Of a stretch of 64,000 nt of DNA, positions 34,696 through 44,920 are shown in pieces. Within the stretch, counting starts at the first letter, position 1, and each line of letters starts with the position of its first letter. Source of the stretch: Cytidiella melzeri (Eukaryota > Basidiomycota > Agaricomycetes > Polyporales > Irpicaceae). The stretch is from contig JABYQR010000189.1 of the NCBI GenBank assembly GCA_022592445.1, positions 24,286 to 88,285 of the forward strand, read 5' to 3'. A model generated the notes under the pieces. The model did no database searches. It had not been told where the DNA came from and saw nothing but the letters and a program-made list of their open reading frames with translations. A program made the position numbers and the translations under genes.

Positions 34696-35619
34696 TGTAC
34701 AATACTGCTGTATCGATTTTGACCATCATGTGTTGCTTGATATGTCCCACACCTGCCATCTCGAGCAGCCCTATAGATTTTTCGATAGCATGTGTGCACG
34801 CATCATACGAATCTACAGTGTCTGGTCTTCCCACTGCCTTTCCACTCCATTAGACAGATTTCTATACCACGCATGGCCAGATGGCGACAGCAATGCACAC
34901 CCAAAAAGAATCTAAACACGGCGCACCAATTGCGAAGCAAGACATAGTTTGTTTCTGAAGTTAAAAATCGCGACGCGTACATGTTCTGCGTCCTTCTGCA
35001 GGGAACCCAACGAAGACAACCGAGTCACATAAACTACCTACACTACAGTACACAGCGGGTTGGCGAGTGACACCGTATATAGGGCGCAGTGCTGATGCCA
35101 CAGGACGAGAGAGGAAGGATGGATGAGGGGTAGAGGGGTGTGCGGAGGGATGAAGGGAGCATACGGAAGCGGGGAAGTGAGGTGATGACGGGTACTAGTG
35201 GAAGAGTAGAAGGGCAAGCCGCAAACGTCCATGGAGAACTCGGAAGAGTAGAGTAGTCAAGAGTAGGCAAAATAACAGAAGAAAACGGTGTAATGTGGCT
35301 TTCGTCGGTTACTATTGCTGTTGTATTTATGGGTCTTGTTGAATGCGAGGATAAGAGTCAAAAAACACGCACAAAAACTCGTACCGTCAACGCAGCTTGA
35401 GCTTGCTGCGTGTCTGTTACGACACTCCTCTACGTCGGCCGTGTACAATGCTTTGTAGGCATGGAGTAGGCCTGGGATTCTATGTGCGAGACGTGAGGTG
35501 GTGGGAATACACAGAAGACATGATTGGAGCGCGGTTGATTGTGAGGGGTGATTCCTGAGACAAGATAAATTGATCATCGTGAGGTGGAAGAGCCCGAAAA
35601 AAATAGGGTCGTTCAGAGT
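34696..35619. other. Gene-free stretch downstream of the NLR gene
   Basis: No supported gene. Around 35090-35250 the + strand is purine-rich (GAGAGGAAGGATGGATGAGG), which creates spurious frames on the other strand. Confidence 0.4.
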
Positions 35620-35812
35620 TGGCGCAGCGTCGCAGCTCGCTAGTCTCGAACCAGACAATTCGGAAGTCGCCGCGCTCCTTCCTTTTCCAGGCTTGCGGAG
35701 TTCCAAAAAGACAAAGAGACCGCACGCCTGTCTTTTTGGAACTCCGCGGTTCCAATGAAGGAAACGCGAACGGCTGGTTCCGAGACTAGCAGCTCGCAGC
35801 TCGCAGCGCCGG
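35620..35812. repeat. Foldback (long imperfect inverted repeat), MITE-like
   Basis: Two arms of about 90 bp face each other around a short loop near 35720. The inner 18 bp are a perfect inverted repeat (CGGAGTTCCAAAAAGACA and its complement). The outer parts pair GCTAGTCTCG-AACCAG with CTGGTTCCGAGACTAGC. It adjoins dispersed repeat copy 2. It has no coding capacity. Confidence 0.8.
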
Positions 35813-35820
35813 CTATGGAA

Positions 35821-35959
35821 CCGGTCTGAGGGGCGCTTGCCGCATTAGGTAGTCACAAAGATGTAACACAGTCAAGCTTTTTTATCACTTGAACCTCGTG
35901 TTTCTTGGTGTAGTTCATAATTATGAATCAGAATGGTTGATTTCATGTACTCTGAAGGC
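35821..35959 (+). repeat. Dispersed repeat, copy 2 (inverted partner of 3712-3851)
   Basis: The reverse complement matches the region upstream of the DUF6729-like gene, but no AT-hook or DUF6729 coding sequence follows. It is therefore a relic or non-autonomous end of the same element. A copia LTR begins 35 bp further on. Confidence 0.75.
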
Positions 35960-36191
35960 TGATCTATGTAAGCTACTTGAGCACAAGCAAAAAATATTAG
36001 AAAGGTATGAGCAGTATAATAGTGCATGACCCTGAGCCTTAGGTGAAGGTGGTGGTCAGACGAAGAGATGGGGATCAAAAGTGGTAGTCATGCATTGATC
36101 AGAGTAAGTCTTATATACGGTAACTACTGGTGCTAAGCGCGCGATCAATGCAGAGTCTCAATTGAGTCTCAGTATATCCGAACACTCCCCT

Positions 36192-37929
36192 TCAAGCATG
36201 AACATGAAGTAGTTCATTGAAGTGCTTGAGTTTTTCGAGAGGTAGTGCTTTAGTAAGAGTATCAGCTTGTTGATCAGTAGAAGGTATGTGGTGTACAATT
36301 ATGTACCCTTTAGTCACACGATCGCTGATGAAGTTGTTGCGAATGTTGAAGTGTTTAGTACGCTGAGAGTGTTGTTCCTCAGGTGAACGAACAATTGCAA
36401 TAGTAGACGCACTGTCAGTGTACATCTTGACAGGGTCCATAGTATAGTTCAGTATTTCATCAATGAGGCTCTTCAAGTAGATCACCTCAGTAGACGCATG
36501 AGCAAGTGCGTACAGTTCGGCTTCAGTCACCGATAGAGTTACTAGTGAACCACGCTTACTTGACCAAGAGATAAGGAAGTCGTTGTATGTGAAGGTGTAG
36601 TCCATTATTGGTTTATTGCCGTACATAGTCATACAATCAGAGTTGGCATAACCTACTAGTGAAGTAGAAGTAGTGTTGGCTTGGTTTCCTAGGACAAGCC
36701 AGTAGTCGCACGTTCCCTTAAGATAAAGGTAACACTGTGTAGCTGCAGCGAAGTGTTCCTTAGCAGGGTTCAGATAGATAACGTGCCAGTTGACCAGTGC
36801 AGTAAGCAACATCTGGTCTAGTACAGTCGGCAGCGTAGCGTAAGCCACCAACTAGAGACATGTAGTATTTGATATTGCCAGCGTCCTGATGTGGTTCTGT
36901 TGAGGCACGGGGGGATAAGTTGTGCTCATGTATCATGGGTGTACGGCGAGAGTGTTCATGGTCAAAGTTATATCGCTTAAGGATATTTTGAATATAATCC
37001 TTTTGACGAAGTTTGATAGTGCCTGAGGTTTTATCGTAGGATATTTCTATGCCAAGCATCCAGTGGATAGAACCACCATTAGTCACTTCAACATGTTGCC
37101 TCAGAGCAATCTCAAATTGTTCAGCAACGACAGAAGTGATAGTGCAAAGAGTGATGCTGTCAACATGAACACCGAGGAGTAGTATGAGTTTGTTTCCTCG
37201 GTAGAGATAGAAGACAGCGTTATCATAATCAGAACACTTTAGTCCAAGTTGGAAGAGTATGTCGCATAGTACCTTATACCAACGACGACTGGCTTGTTTA
37301 AGGCTGTAGATAGTTTTCCGAAGTTTCAGTACCCAGCCATTAGGCAGATTAGGCAGTAAGTCACCAGGTGGTGGACGAAGGTATAGATTTTTGTCTTCGT
37401 TAATGTTACCGTAGAGATATGCAGACTTCATATCAAGTTGAGTGATCTCAAAGGGTAGTGAAGCCGCAAGAGTAAGTATGAAGCGTATAGAACTCATGCG
37501 AGCAACTGGTGCAAACAAGTCGTTCGAGTAGTAGTCAATACCATCGTGTTGAGAGTATCATTGCGCAACAAGTCTAGATTTCAGTTTAGTGACTTTGCCA
37601 TGTTCATACTTGGTTTGATAAACAAAGCGAGAGCCAGTGATGTTTGCATTAGCAGGTGCGATACAGTATTCCCAAGTTCCAAGTTGTTCAAGCGTATCAA
37701 CCTCAGTCTTCATAGACTTGAGCCAGTCATCCTTGAGAGGATGTTTGAGTACGTCTTGATAAGTAACTGGATCACCAACGTCTTCGGCATAGTGAGCATT
37801 AAACTCAGTTAAGTAAAACACAATACTAGTTTCAGTTTCATTGTAGTCTATACCTCTAGCTTTGCGAGAAGGCTTAGCGATTCTAGTAGAACGCCTAGGA
37901 CCAGTAGGGTCCGGTTTGTCAATGTCCAT
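36192..37929 (-). pseudogene. Copia A reverse transcriptase and RNase H
   Basis: On the minus strand, a linker ending RRSTRIAKPSRKA leads into the RT: DWLKSMKTEVDTLEQLGTW, FAPVARMSSIRFILTLAA, QLDMKSAYLYGNI, LKQASRRWY, then HVDSITLC where an active copia RT has YVDD. RNase H follows (SLVGGLRYAADCTRPDVAY, TDSASTIAI, HIPSTDQQADTLTKALP). Frame changes occur at about 37930, 37540 and 36800, and the second catalytic Asp of the RT is Ser. The copy is inactive. Confidence 0.88.
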
Positions 37930-38042
37930 AGGTTCAACATGAGGATTTTCCTCAAGTTAAAATTGTTTTTCGATTGTGGGTTTCTCGATGTTTGGCTCTT
38001 TCTCCCCTTCAATTTGTATCGTATGCAAGTTTTGTTCAACGC

Positions 38043-38597
38043 CTACGCGTGTCCCGAAGTAAACGTAGTGGCCTTTAGAGTGCTCAGCAAAACCAATCCA
38101 CACAGCTCGTTTGCCCTTAGGCGCAAGTTTATCGGTACGGTATTCGTCATAGACAATACACGGTTGACCAAAAGTTTGCAGTCCATCAAGGTTAGCATTA
38201 GTGCCATAACGTTTGAAGAAGGTGTTTTGAATTGAAGTGGAGAGCGAGGAGTACGGTTAAAGAGATATACTGCATGAAGTGCAGCGTACCACCACAATCT
38301 ATTCGGTAAAGAAGCAGTATGCAGGTTTACACGAACTAAGTTCATTATAGTTTGGTGTGTTCGTTCAGCAACACCATTTTGTGCAGGAGTATCGTGCACA
38401 GTAAGTCGGGGTATTGTACCTTGAGTTTTCAAGTAGTTGGTCATATTTGTACCAGTGAAAACACCGTCGTTGTCAAATTGTAGAGTCTTAACACAAATGT
38501 TATACTGCGTCAGTAGTTCAGTAGAGAAGATAACCCATTGAGTAAAAGCATCATCTTTGACATGGATAGTCCAACAGAGACCGGATTTTTCCAATAT
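38043..38597 (-). pseudogene. Copia A integrase, C-terminal part
   Basis: Minus strand: ILEKSGLCWTIHVKDD, TLQFDNDGVFTG (second catalytic Asp), TPAQNGVAERTHQTIMN (catalytic Glu) and LWWYAALHAVYLFNRTP. This piece is cut from the N-terminal part by the solo LTR. Removing the LTR and one target copy restores ..ATAVILEKSG in frame. Confidence 0.85.
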
Positions 38598-39339
38598 TGT
38601 CACAAGTTTATAGCATTAAGCGCCTATCTAGAGCGCTTATTTTCCGGCTAGGAGTGTTACCGGACCTAACCCTAACCCGGGTCACGTGACATCCTGCCTT
38701 ATTTATCAATAGTCCAGACCCAAACCCTACACTCCATCTGGAGCGGTTCCAGATCAACCTAGGCTATTGTTCTATTGTTCTCATTCCATTGTGAGGGATT
38801 CCCCAGGGATTCCCCCAGTTCTTATTGTCCTATTGTCTTTCGTCTATTGTCTTCTATCTATTGTTAGGGATTCCCCCAGTTTCTATTGTTCTATTGTTCC
38901 GGTTTCTATTGTTCTATTGTCTTATTGTTCTAGCTCTATTGTTCTACGTACCCTGGTCTTTGACAGCTACCCTGGTCTTTGACAGCTACCCTGGTCCTTG
39001 ACAGTTATCCTGGTCCCTTATTGTTCTATTGTTACTCCAGCCCCACAGTTACTCCAGTCCCTAGTGTGGGAACCTGTGCACAGACCACCAAGCTACAGTA
39101 TATATAGTAGCCCTTACCCTCCCTAGCTCTGCATCTTGACCTCTCTGTCATTTGCACTGCTAGGTGAGTTACTGCATGTAACTTAGTATCATACCTTATT
39201 AACTCTGTCATTTGCACTGCTAGTATCCGGCCTCTGAGCCTGCTTGCCTGCTTATCATCGACTTTGACCTCGTTGTCGTCGTTGGAGATCCACTTCCACT
39301 TCCACTCCTCCTCTTCTCCACCCTTGTTTAGGGTTATCA
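38598..39339 (+). mobile_element. Solo LTR, 742 bp, inserted in copia A integrase
   Basis: It begins TGTCAC and ends TTATCA. The flanks ATAT and GTAT would be a 4-bp target duplication with one change. Features are CCTAACCCTAACCC near the left end, many TATTGTTC/TATTGTCT units, three tandem 19-bp units (TACCCTGGTCTTTGACAGC, 38948-39004), a TATATATAG box at 39099-39107 and an intron-like unit at 39164-39223. It is the same length class as the solo LTR at 56520-57259 (740 bp), with the same TATA-to-intron spacing. A truncated relative lies at 58498-58828. Confidence 0.78.
39164..39223 (+). other. Intron-like unit in LTR leader, flanked by exact 21-bp duplication
   Basis: The sequence starts GTGAGT, has TTAAC 21 nt before its end and finishes GCTAG. 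The 21-mer CTCTGTCATTTGCACTGCTAG occurs at 39143-39163, just before the donor, and again at 39203-39223, as the end of the intron. Splicing would remove exactly one repeat period (60 bp). It lies 57 nt after the TATA box. Confidence 0.6.
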
Positions 39340-39715
39340 GTATAACAGCAGTTGCTCCACGACAATCTTTAGTTTTTAATGGCGTGAGAGTGAGCCATCT
39401 AGTTGCGTCATCGACAATAGTCAACCAGTACATATAATGACCAGTAATCGATGCAGTGGGTAGTGGCCCAAAGATATCAATATGAAAGTGGTCACCGAAG
39501 GAAGTAGCCAACGGCAAAGTACGAGTTTTAGGAACAGGACTGCGATGAATATTGTTCATGATGCAGTCTTCGCACGGAGTTTCCGTACGGTCAGTTATAT
39601 GAGTTGTTATAATGAGCTTGGACGTCTCAAGTAGTTTTTAAATCTGGAAGTAGATTATATGACCGAGTTTGTTATGAAGGTCAAGCATTGTTATACCAGA
39701 GTTATGCACGCTTGC
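39340..39715 (-). pseudogene. Copia A integrase, N-terminal part
   Basis: The minus strand reads the GAG-pre-integrase segment (LHNKLGH), CEDCIMNNIHRSPVP and HIDIFGPLPTAS with MYWLTIVDDATRW (first catalytic Asp). Two in-frame stops precede it. It ends at the solo LTR border. Confidence 0.8.
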
Positions 39716-41914
39716 TTAAGATGTCACTCGAGTAGAAGACAACGTGTATAAGTCATTGGTTTTCTTAATCACAGCTACACAAGACGAGTTTGAATTGTAT
39801 ATAGTACAAACATTTCGATAGAAAAAGAAACAATAATCAGTGTCCATTTTTGATACGCTGATTAAAGTGAATGGTAGCTGTGAGTTGTAGCAGACATTCT
39901 TTAGCAGTGATTGAGAGGGCGTACCATTTTCCTGCTCCACTTCCAGTACCATGTTGCCAGCAAGTTTCAACAAGATTTGTTTTGAGTTGGCGACAGTCAG
40001 TAAGACAGTAGGTACAGAGTGTACGTTAAAGAGTATATCACAATAAGGAGTGCAGTGAATAGTTGTACCTGTATCAATGACATGAATGGACTCATCAGAT
40101 GATGAAGTCGCGAACAGTGGGAGTGAAGTGGAGTATGGTTGAATGGTAGTAGTAGTAGTACTTACGTGCATCTTGACATCCGCATCAGAGAGAGATGCGA
40201 CCCATGCGCTCTGGCTGGTGCTGCCACTGCCTTTGGCGTAGTTGCAAACAGGCACGGAGTGAGGGTACTCGAGGACCTCATTGTCTGACTCAGCGGCGGC
40301 AGTGGAGTTGGCCATGAGGCCAGTAGCAGTCGAAGAGCCAGCAGCGGCAGACTCTTTCTTTGCGCGAGAAGCGACGCTGGCACTCTTGCGAGTGGTACCC
40401 TTTGTCTTCATGGCAGCTTTGGACTTCTCAGTCCAGGGCTTAGGGCAAATCGGCGTGGTGTGGCCAAGTTCACCACAGTTGTAGCAGTTCACTTTGGGAA
40501 CATGGCCCCGAGTGTCCTTCTCCTTTGTGTAAGGAGCAGCAGCGGCGCGTGCAGTGGTGGCCGTCTTCGCAGATCACTCGACGTGCTTGCCCTTAACGTG
40601 AAATGCTGAGGGAGCATGCGTAGTGTGCTTGTCACAAGGGACAAGCGAAGTGGAACCTTTAGACTCGGAAGTCTTAAGGGGGTGGGTGAGACGCCAGTTG
40701 TTGAAGTTGCGGCAGAGCTCAGCGATGAAAGCGTTTGGTTTATAGTCGAATTTCTGTCCGACTGGAGTAGAAGCACAAACACCAGCTTCGTAGTTAGCAC
40801 GAGTGGTGTTGTAAGGAGGGGGTATGATGCCAACAATGGCAGAGTAGAAGATATACGAGGGAATGTCAATCCCCTTCGCAGCGAGTTTGCCGACAAGGTT
40901 GAGCGCGTCGTCAAGGAGTTTGTCCATCTCGTGAACAGGACGACAAAGATGGAATAGCTGGAAAATTTCATTTGCATCCGAGACAGTAGTCTTCGGATCA
41001 AAGTGTTCGCGCAACTTCTCCATAAGAGTGTGCGGCTGCGACTCGTTGAGGTAGTTTGCCATGACAGAGTCGCCAATGTGTCCAGTCATGACGTTGAAGA
41101 TGGCTCCAGTGACCTCTCTTGGTACTGTCAAGCCACCTCTGAGCGCATAGAAGTTGAGTATAGTATTGAGAGCAGTCTCAACACGGAACTTCCACATCGG
41201 CCAGCTCTCAGGGCCAGTAAGCTTTCCAATGTCGGAGAAAGCTTTGCTGATGTTGCTCATGGACATAGAGAGGTCCCTGTCCTGAGCAGGAGGGAAAGAA
41301 AGTAGCTTGAACACAGAGCGTGCCGAGTGCGAGGAAGTATTCCCAGCATGAGATGGCTCAGGAGAGCCAGAAGGAGAGGGAGAGCCAGGAGGAGACGGAG
41401 TGCGGTGAGGTGCCTTCTTGCCTCGCTGCCTGCGGTGTCTCTTGTCGTCCTCCATGGGATCGTCGCTGTCATCACCCTGAGCAGTGGGATGACGAGATTG
41501 ACAACGTTGATAGTCATCACAAAGGGTATTGAAAGGGGTACAACGTCGATCAGCTGGGGGTGCAGAGACTCGGCGTGCAGGAGGGGTAGATGATTCCTCC
41601 TGTTGAGCAGCAGGAGGGGAAACAGAGGCCGTTGTTTCCTCGTCAGCAGTAGTCTGGACTACTGGAGCAGAGGAGGAGGATGCAACAGGCTTGACTTCAG
41701 TTGTCCTGGTTGTCATGGATGATGAAGTAGGCGTAGTGAAGGGGGAAGAGATAGGAGTTTCAGGAGGAGGGGTAGGAGTGAACTCTGGAGTCTTCCTACT
41801 GCAGGTAGTCCTCTTAGGACGAGGTTGAGGTGCAGTACCTCTGAGGAAGTTTGTCTGCTGACGCTCTCTGGTGGAACAACAAAGTTGAGGCTGATCAGTG
41901 TGATCAGAGCTCAT
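39716..41914 (-). pseudogene. Copia A gag and protease
   Basis: The ATG is at 41914 (MSSDHTDQPQ). Gag has a Pro/Thr-rich N-terminus and a capsid-like core (WPMWKFRVETALNTI, LMEKLREHF, EMDKLLDDALNLVGKLAAKG). A knuckle, CYNCGELGHTTPIC, follows, and then a protease with DTGTTIHCTPY. The frame is continuous from gag to protease except for one TGA near 40574, where copia C has CGA (Arg), a C-to-T change. Another stop lies at 39716. Gag is closely related to that of copia C (about 43.4-44.9 kb). Confidence 0.87.
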
Positions 41915-41980
41915 AAACTGGGAGATAGGAGAGGAGATAGGAGAGGAGAAGTAGAGTTGAGTGAGGAAATGAGCTTAATC

Positions 41981-41993
41981 GGGGCTCATAACC
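41981..41993 (-). other. Primer binding site of copia A
   Basis: Directly after the 5' LTR the element strand reads GGTTATGAGCCCC. This is complementary to the anticodon stem-loop of initiator tRNA-Met (GGGGCTCATAACC), not to a tRNA 3' end. It is the half-tRNA priming known for Drosophila copia and yeast Ty5. The same 13-mer follows the LTRs of copia B and C. Confidence 0.85.
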
Positions 41994-42178
41994 TATTAGA
42001 AAGGTATGAGCAGTAGTGCACGACACTGAGCCTTAGGTGAAGGTGGTGGTCAGACGAAGAGATGGGGATCAAAAGTGGTAGTCATGCATTGATCAGAGTA
42101 AGTGTTATATATGGTAACTACTGGCGCTAAGCGCACGATCAGTGCGGAGTCTCAATTGAGTCTCAGTATATTTGAACA

Positions 42179-42880
42179 ATCTGACTTCTTGCTCTGCCGG
42201 CCGGACTTGGCATTCCCGGTCTTGGCGAGAAGAGCGACCTGAGCCAGATTGCGACGCGACTTCTCCTCCATGAGAATGGCGTTGATGATCGTGTCGGTCG
42301 ATGGCTTGTCGGTCGAGGCCATGAGTATGGTTGAGAGGACAGAGTACAAGGGAGGAAGGGACATGATCATTGCTGAAACAATGATCGCGTCGTTGAGAGG
42401 TTGACCGAGGGAAGTGAGGATGAAACCCTTCTGGCGCATCGCATTGAGCTGGGGTTCGAGAGGCATCTTGTCAGAGAGCGTGCCGCGGAAGAGGTCGGTG
42501 AGGAGCAGAACAATTGTCTGCTTACCTTTGCCCTTGTATCGCGTGTTGAGTTTCTCCCAAGCGTCCTTTGCCAACGTAGTGTAGAGAACACCATTCAGAG
42601 GCTCATCTCCGAGGGTGAGCGTGATTTGCGTGAGCGCCTCCTGGTTTGAGTGCACAAATTCTGCGTGCTCGTCCAGTTTAGTTGATCCAGGGTCCTTTCG
42701 CATGCCATCAACAATCCCCATGAGTCCGCGCAGCTCGAGAACGGTTTTGATACGGTACTTCCACGTCTGGAAGTTCGAACCATTGTCTTCCAACTTCCCA
42801 ATGTCGAGAAGTCGATTGGAAGCGGCCACTTGGCGGGATGATGAGGTGGGTGTAGCCGGAGGGTCAGGAGTGGCCGACAT
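42179..42880 (-). pseudogene. Copia B gag, cut by copia A
   Basis: ATG at 42880 (MSATPDPPATPTSSSRQ). The frame carries a UBN2/DUF4219-like capsid: NRLLDIGKLEDNGSNFQTWKY, LGDEPLNGVLYTTLAKDAWEKL, YKGKGKQTIVLLLTDLF and MIMSLPPLYSVL. It stops making sense at 42179, where the 5' LTR of copia A begins, just before the expected zinc knuckle. This gag is a different lineage from that of A and C. The rest of the element is not in the window. Confidence 0.85.
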
Positions 42881-42939
42881 GTTGAATTAATTGAGTGTTA
42901 AGCTTGTGTTGAAAAGGGCGGGGTTGATTATCAGCTTTC

Positions 42940-43143
42940 GGGGCTCATAACCTATTGCAGGATTACGAGGGAGCCGCTCTAGTGTACGCGAAGCGTTGTA
43001 GTCTCATTCAGCCTTGATGAAAAAGAGGTACTAATATAATTGCACTGCTAACCTAGTGTACGCAAAGCGTTGTAGTCTACAGTGCATCAGACAATGTAAA
43101 GAAGGTGTATAGAACGAAGGGACTAACCTCAGTAAGCCTCGAT
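42940..43143 (-). repeat. Copia B primer site and 5' LTR remnant
   Basis: The 13-mer complementary to the initiator tRNA-Met anticodon arm is at 42940-42952. The LTR then extends rightward to the start of the copia C LTR. Inside it the segment CTAGTGTACGC(G/A)AAGCGTTG occurs twice (about 42980 and 43052). The outer LTR border is lost or merged with element C. Confidence 0.65.
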
Positions 43144-43310
43144 TGTTTGACTATATTAATTAGACGCTTAACGTACAAGCACCGTAGTTACCGTATATAA
43201 GACTTATTCTGATCAATGCAACGGCACGCACTTTTGATCCCCAACTCCCAAGTCTTGCTTTCTCAACGCTCTCCTCTACTTTCATAGCCTTCTAACAGGT
43301 TATGAGCCCC
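43144..43310 (+). repeat. Copia C 5' LTR (43144-43297) and primer site (43298-43310)
   Basis: It starts TGTTTGAC and ends TCTAACA, with a GTATATAA box. It is homologous to the LTR of copia A over the TATA region and the CTGATCAATGCA and ACTTTTGATCCCCA segments. The same anticodon-arm primer site follows. No second LTR of this element is in the window. Confidence 0.8.
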
Positions 43311-43365
43311 GGATAAGCTCTTTACCTCACTCATACTACTCTCTGCACTCACTGTCCACCAGTTG

Positions 43366-44920
43366 ATGAGCTCTGGTCCCACTGATCAGTCTCAACCTCG
43401 TTGTTCTACGTGCGAACAACACCAAACCAACTTCTACCGAGGTAATACTACCTCCAGGCCTTCCACTCGCCCTCCTTGTACTCACAGGAGTACCCCTGTC
43501 TTCACTCCTACTCCAACTCCTCCTCCTGCTCCTACTCCTCCTCAACAATCTACAATGTCTTCCGTTTCTCACGCTGGTACCCCAGGTCCTGCACCTTCTG
43601 ACCACACCCCCAACGTCTCTACTACCTCTGCTGTCGTCGATCAACCAACTGCCCGCATCACAGCATCACGTCGAGTCTCAGCACCCCCCTCAGATTGCCG
43701 ACGCACTCCATTTGACACGCTCCGCGACGACTTTGCTTGCCGTTACCCTACCAAGCCATCGTCAGACGATAGCGACAATGCTATGGACGATGACGAGGTG
43801 CACAAAAGGCGACGGGGCAAACTGCCCAAAGCCTATCGCGCACTGTCCCCCTCGCCATCTGGCCCTACTGACTCCGCGCGAGCGGTGTCGTCACTCCTCT
43901 CCATCCCTCCCAAACACGACACGGAGTATACTATGTCGCTTAGCGACGTCCACAAAGCCTTCGCAGACGTTGGCAAACTTACCGGTCCTGACACCTGGCC
44001 GATGTGGAAATTCTGCGTCGATACTGTGATGTTGACCATCGTTGACTTCTACAGCTACAGGGGTGGTCTCACCATTCATCAAGAGGTCCAACAGGCCGTT
44101 TTCAACGTCCTGGCCGGACACATTGCGGACTCTGTGATGGCCAACTATCTCAACAAGACTGCGCCTCACAGACTGATGGAGAAACTCTCCAAATGTTTTG
44201 AACCAACTTCTACTATGTCGGACCCAAACAAAATCTTCCAACTCTTTTCCCTCCGCCGCCCTGTCCACGAAATGGACAAACTACTCGACGATGCGCACAA
44301 CTTGTGCTCGAAGGTTCTTTCCAAAGGGATTGAATTCCCTCAACACATCTTCTACTCCGCCCTCGTCGGCATCATTCCCCCCGCCTATGCGCATACTCGC
44401 GCTAGCTACGAGGCTGGTGTGCGTTCTCGTACTCCTGTTGGCAAGAAATACAAATACAACCCCATCTCCCTGAGTGTCGAGCTTAGCCGCGACTTCCATA
44501 GTTGGCGACTCGCTTACCCACTTGACTGTTCTCGGTCTAAGGGTTCGTCAACCCTTGTCCCTCGCGATAGGCCCGCTGGTGGTTCTTCCGCCGCGTCGCC
44601 AGCAGTCGACAAACGTGTTGAACGTCCAGCGAAAGCCACTTCCTCTGCTCATGCGGCTGCTGCTCCTTACTCTAAGGAGAAGTCTGTTCGTGACACTTCA
44701 AAGATGAAGTGTTACAACTGTAACGAGACAGGCCACACGATGCCTACTTGCCCTTCGCCCTGGACAGAGAAGTCCAAGGAGGCAATGAAGAGGAAGGGTA
44801 TTACTCGGAAGTCCGTCGCTGCTGGTGCCAAAGGCAAAGCTGCCACTGCCGCCGCTGTTGTTGCCACTCCTGCTGTCGCTGGTCCGTCGACCACTAACCC
44901 TCATCGCAACCAGAGCGCGT
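43366..44920 (+). CDS. Copia C gag, interrupted by gypsy D
   Basis: ATG at 43366 (MSSGPTDQSQPRC). A Pro/Thr-rich N-terminus is followed by a capsid core (WPMWKFCVDTVMLTIVDFY, LMEKLSKCFEP, EMDKLLDDAHNLCSKVLSKG) and one knuckle, CYNCNETGHTMPTC. The frame is open until NQSA, where the gypsy LTR begins at 44921. It resumes at 57877 as ..AWVSALSESDVTMHV. Gag was intact when the gypsy element landed. Confidence 0.9.

Larger units (their letters stand above)
35995..42178 (-). mobile_element. Copia element A (Ty1/copia LTR retrotransposon), decayed
   Basis: Two LTRs of 191 bp (35995-36185) and 185 bp (41994-42178) bound a minus-strand gag-protease-integrase-RT-RNase H order. They differ by several substitutions and a short indel. 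The LTR starts TGTTC on the element strand and has a GTATATAA box. The purine tract is at 36186-36194, the primer site at 41981-41993. Pol carries nonsense codons and frame changes, and a 742-bp solo LTR lies in integrase. The flanks do not share a target duplication: the right side is copia B gag and the left is the dispersed repeat. The left border was therefore probably rearranged. Confidence 0.88.

Noticed and set aside
35038..35270. Two overlapping minus-strand frames, Pro/Leu/Ser-rich
   Set aside because: Produced by a purine-rich + strand; no splice context or motif.
38655..38680. CCTAACCCTAACCC as interstitial telomere repeat
   Set aside because: Only two units occur and they lie inside an LTR that recurs at 58.55 kb. 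This is part of the LTR, not a telomere scar.
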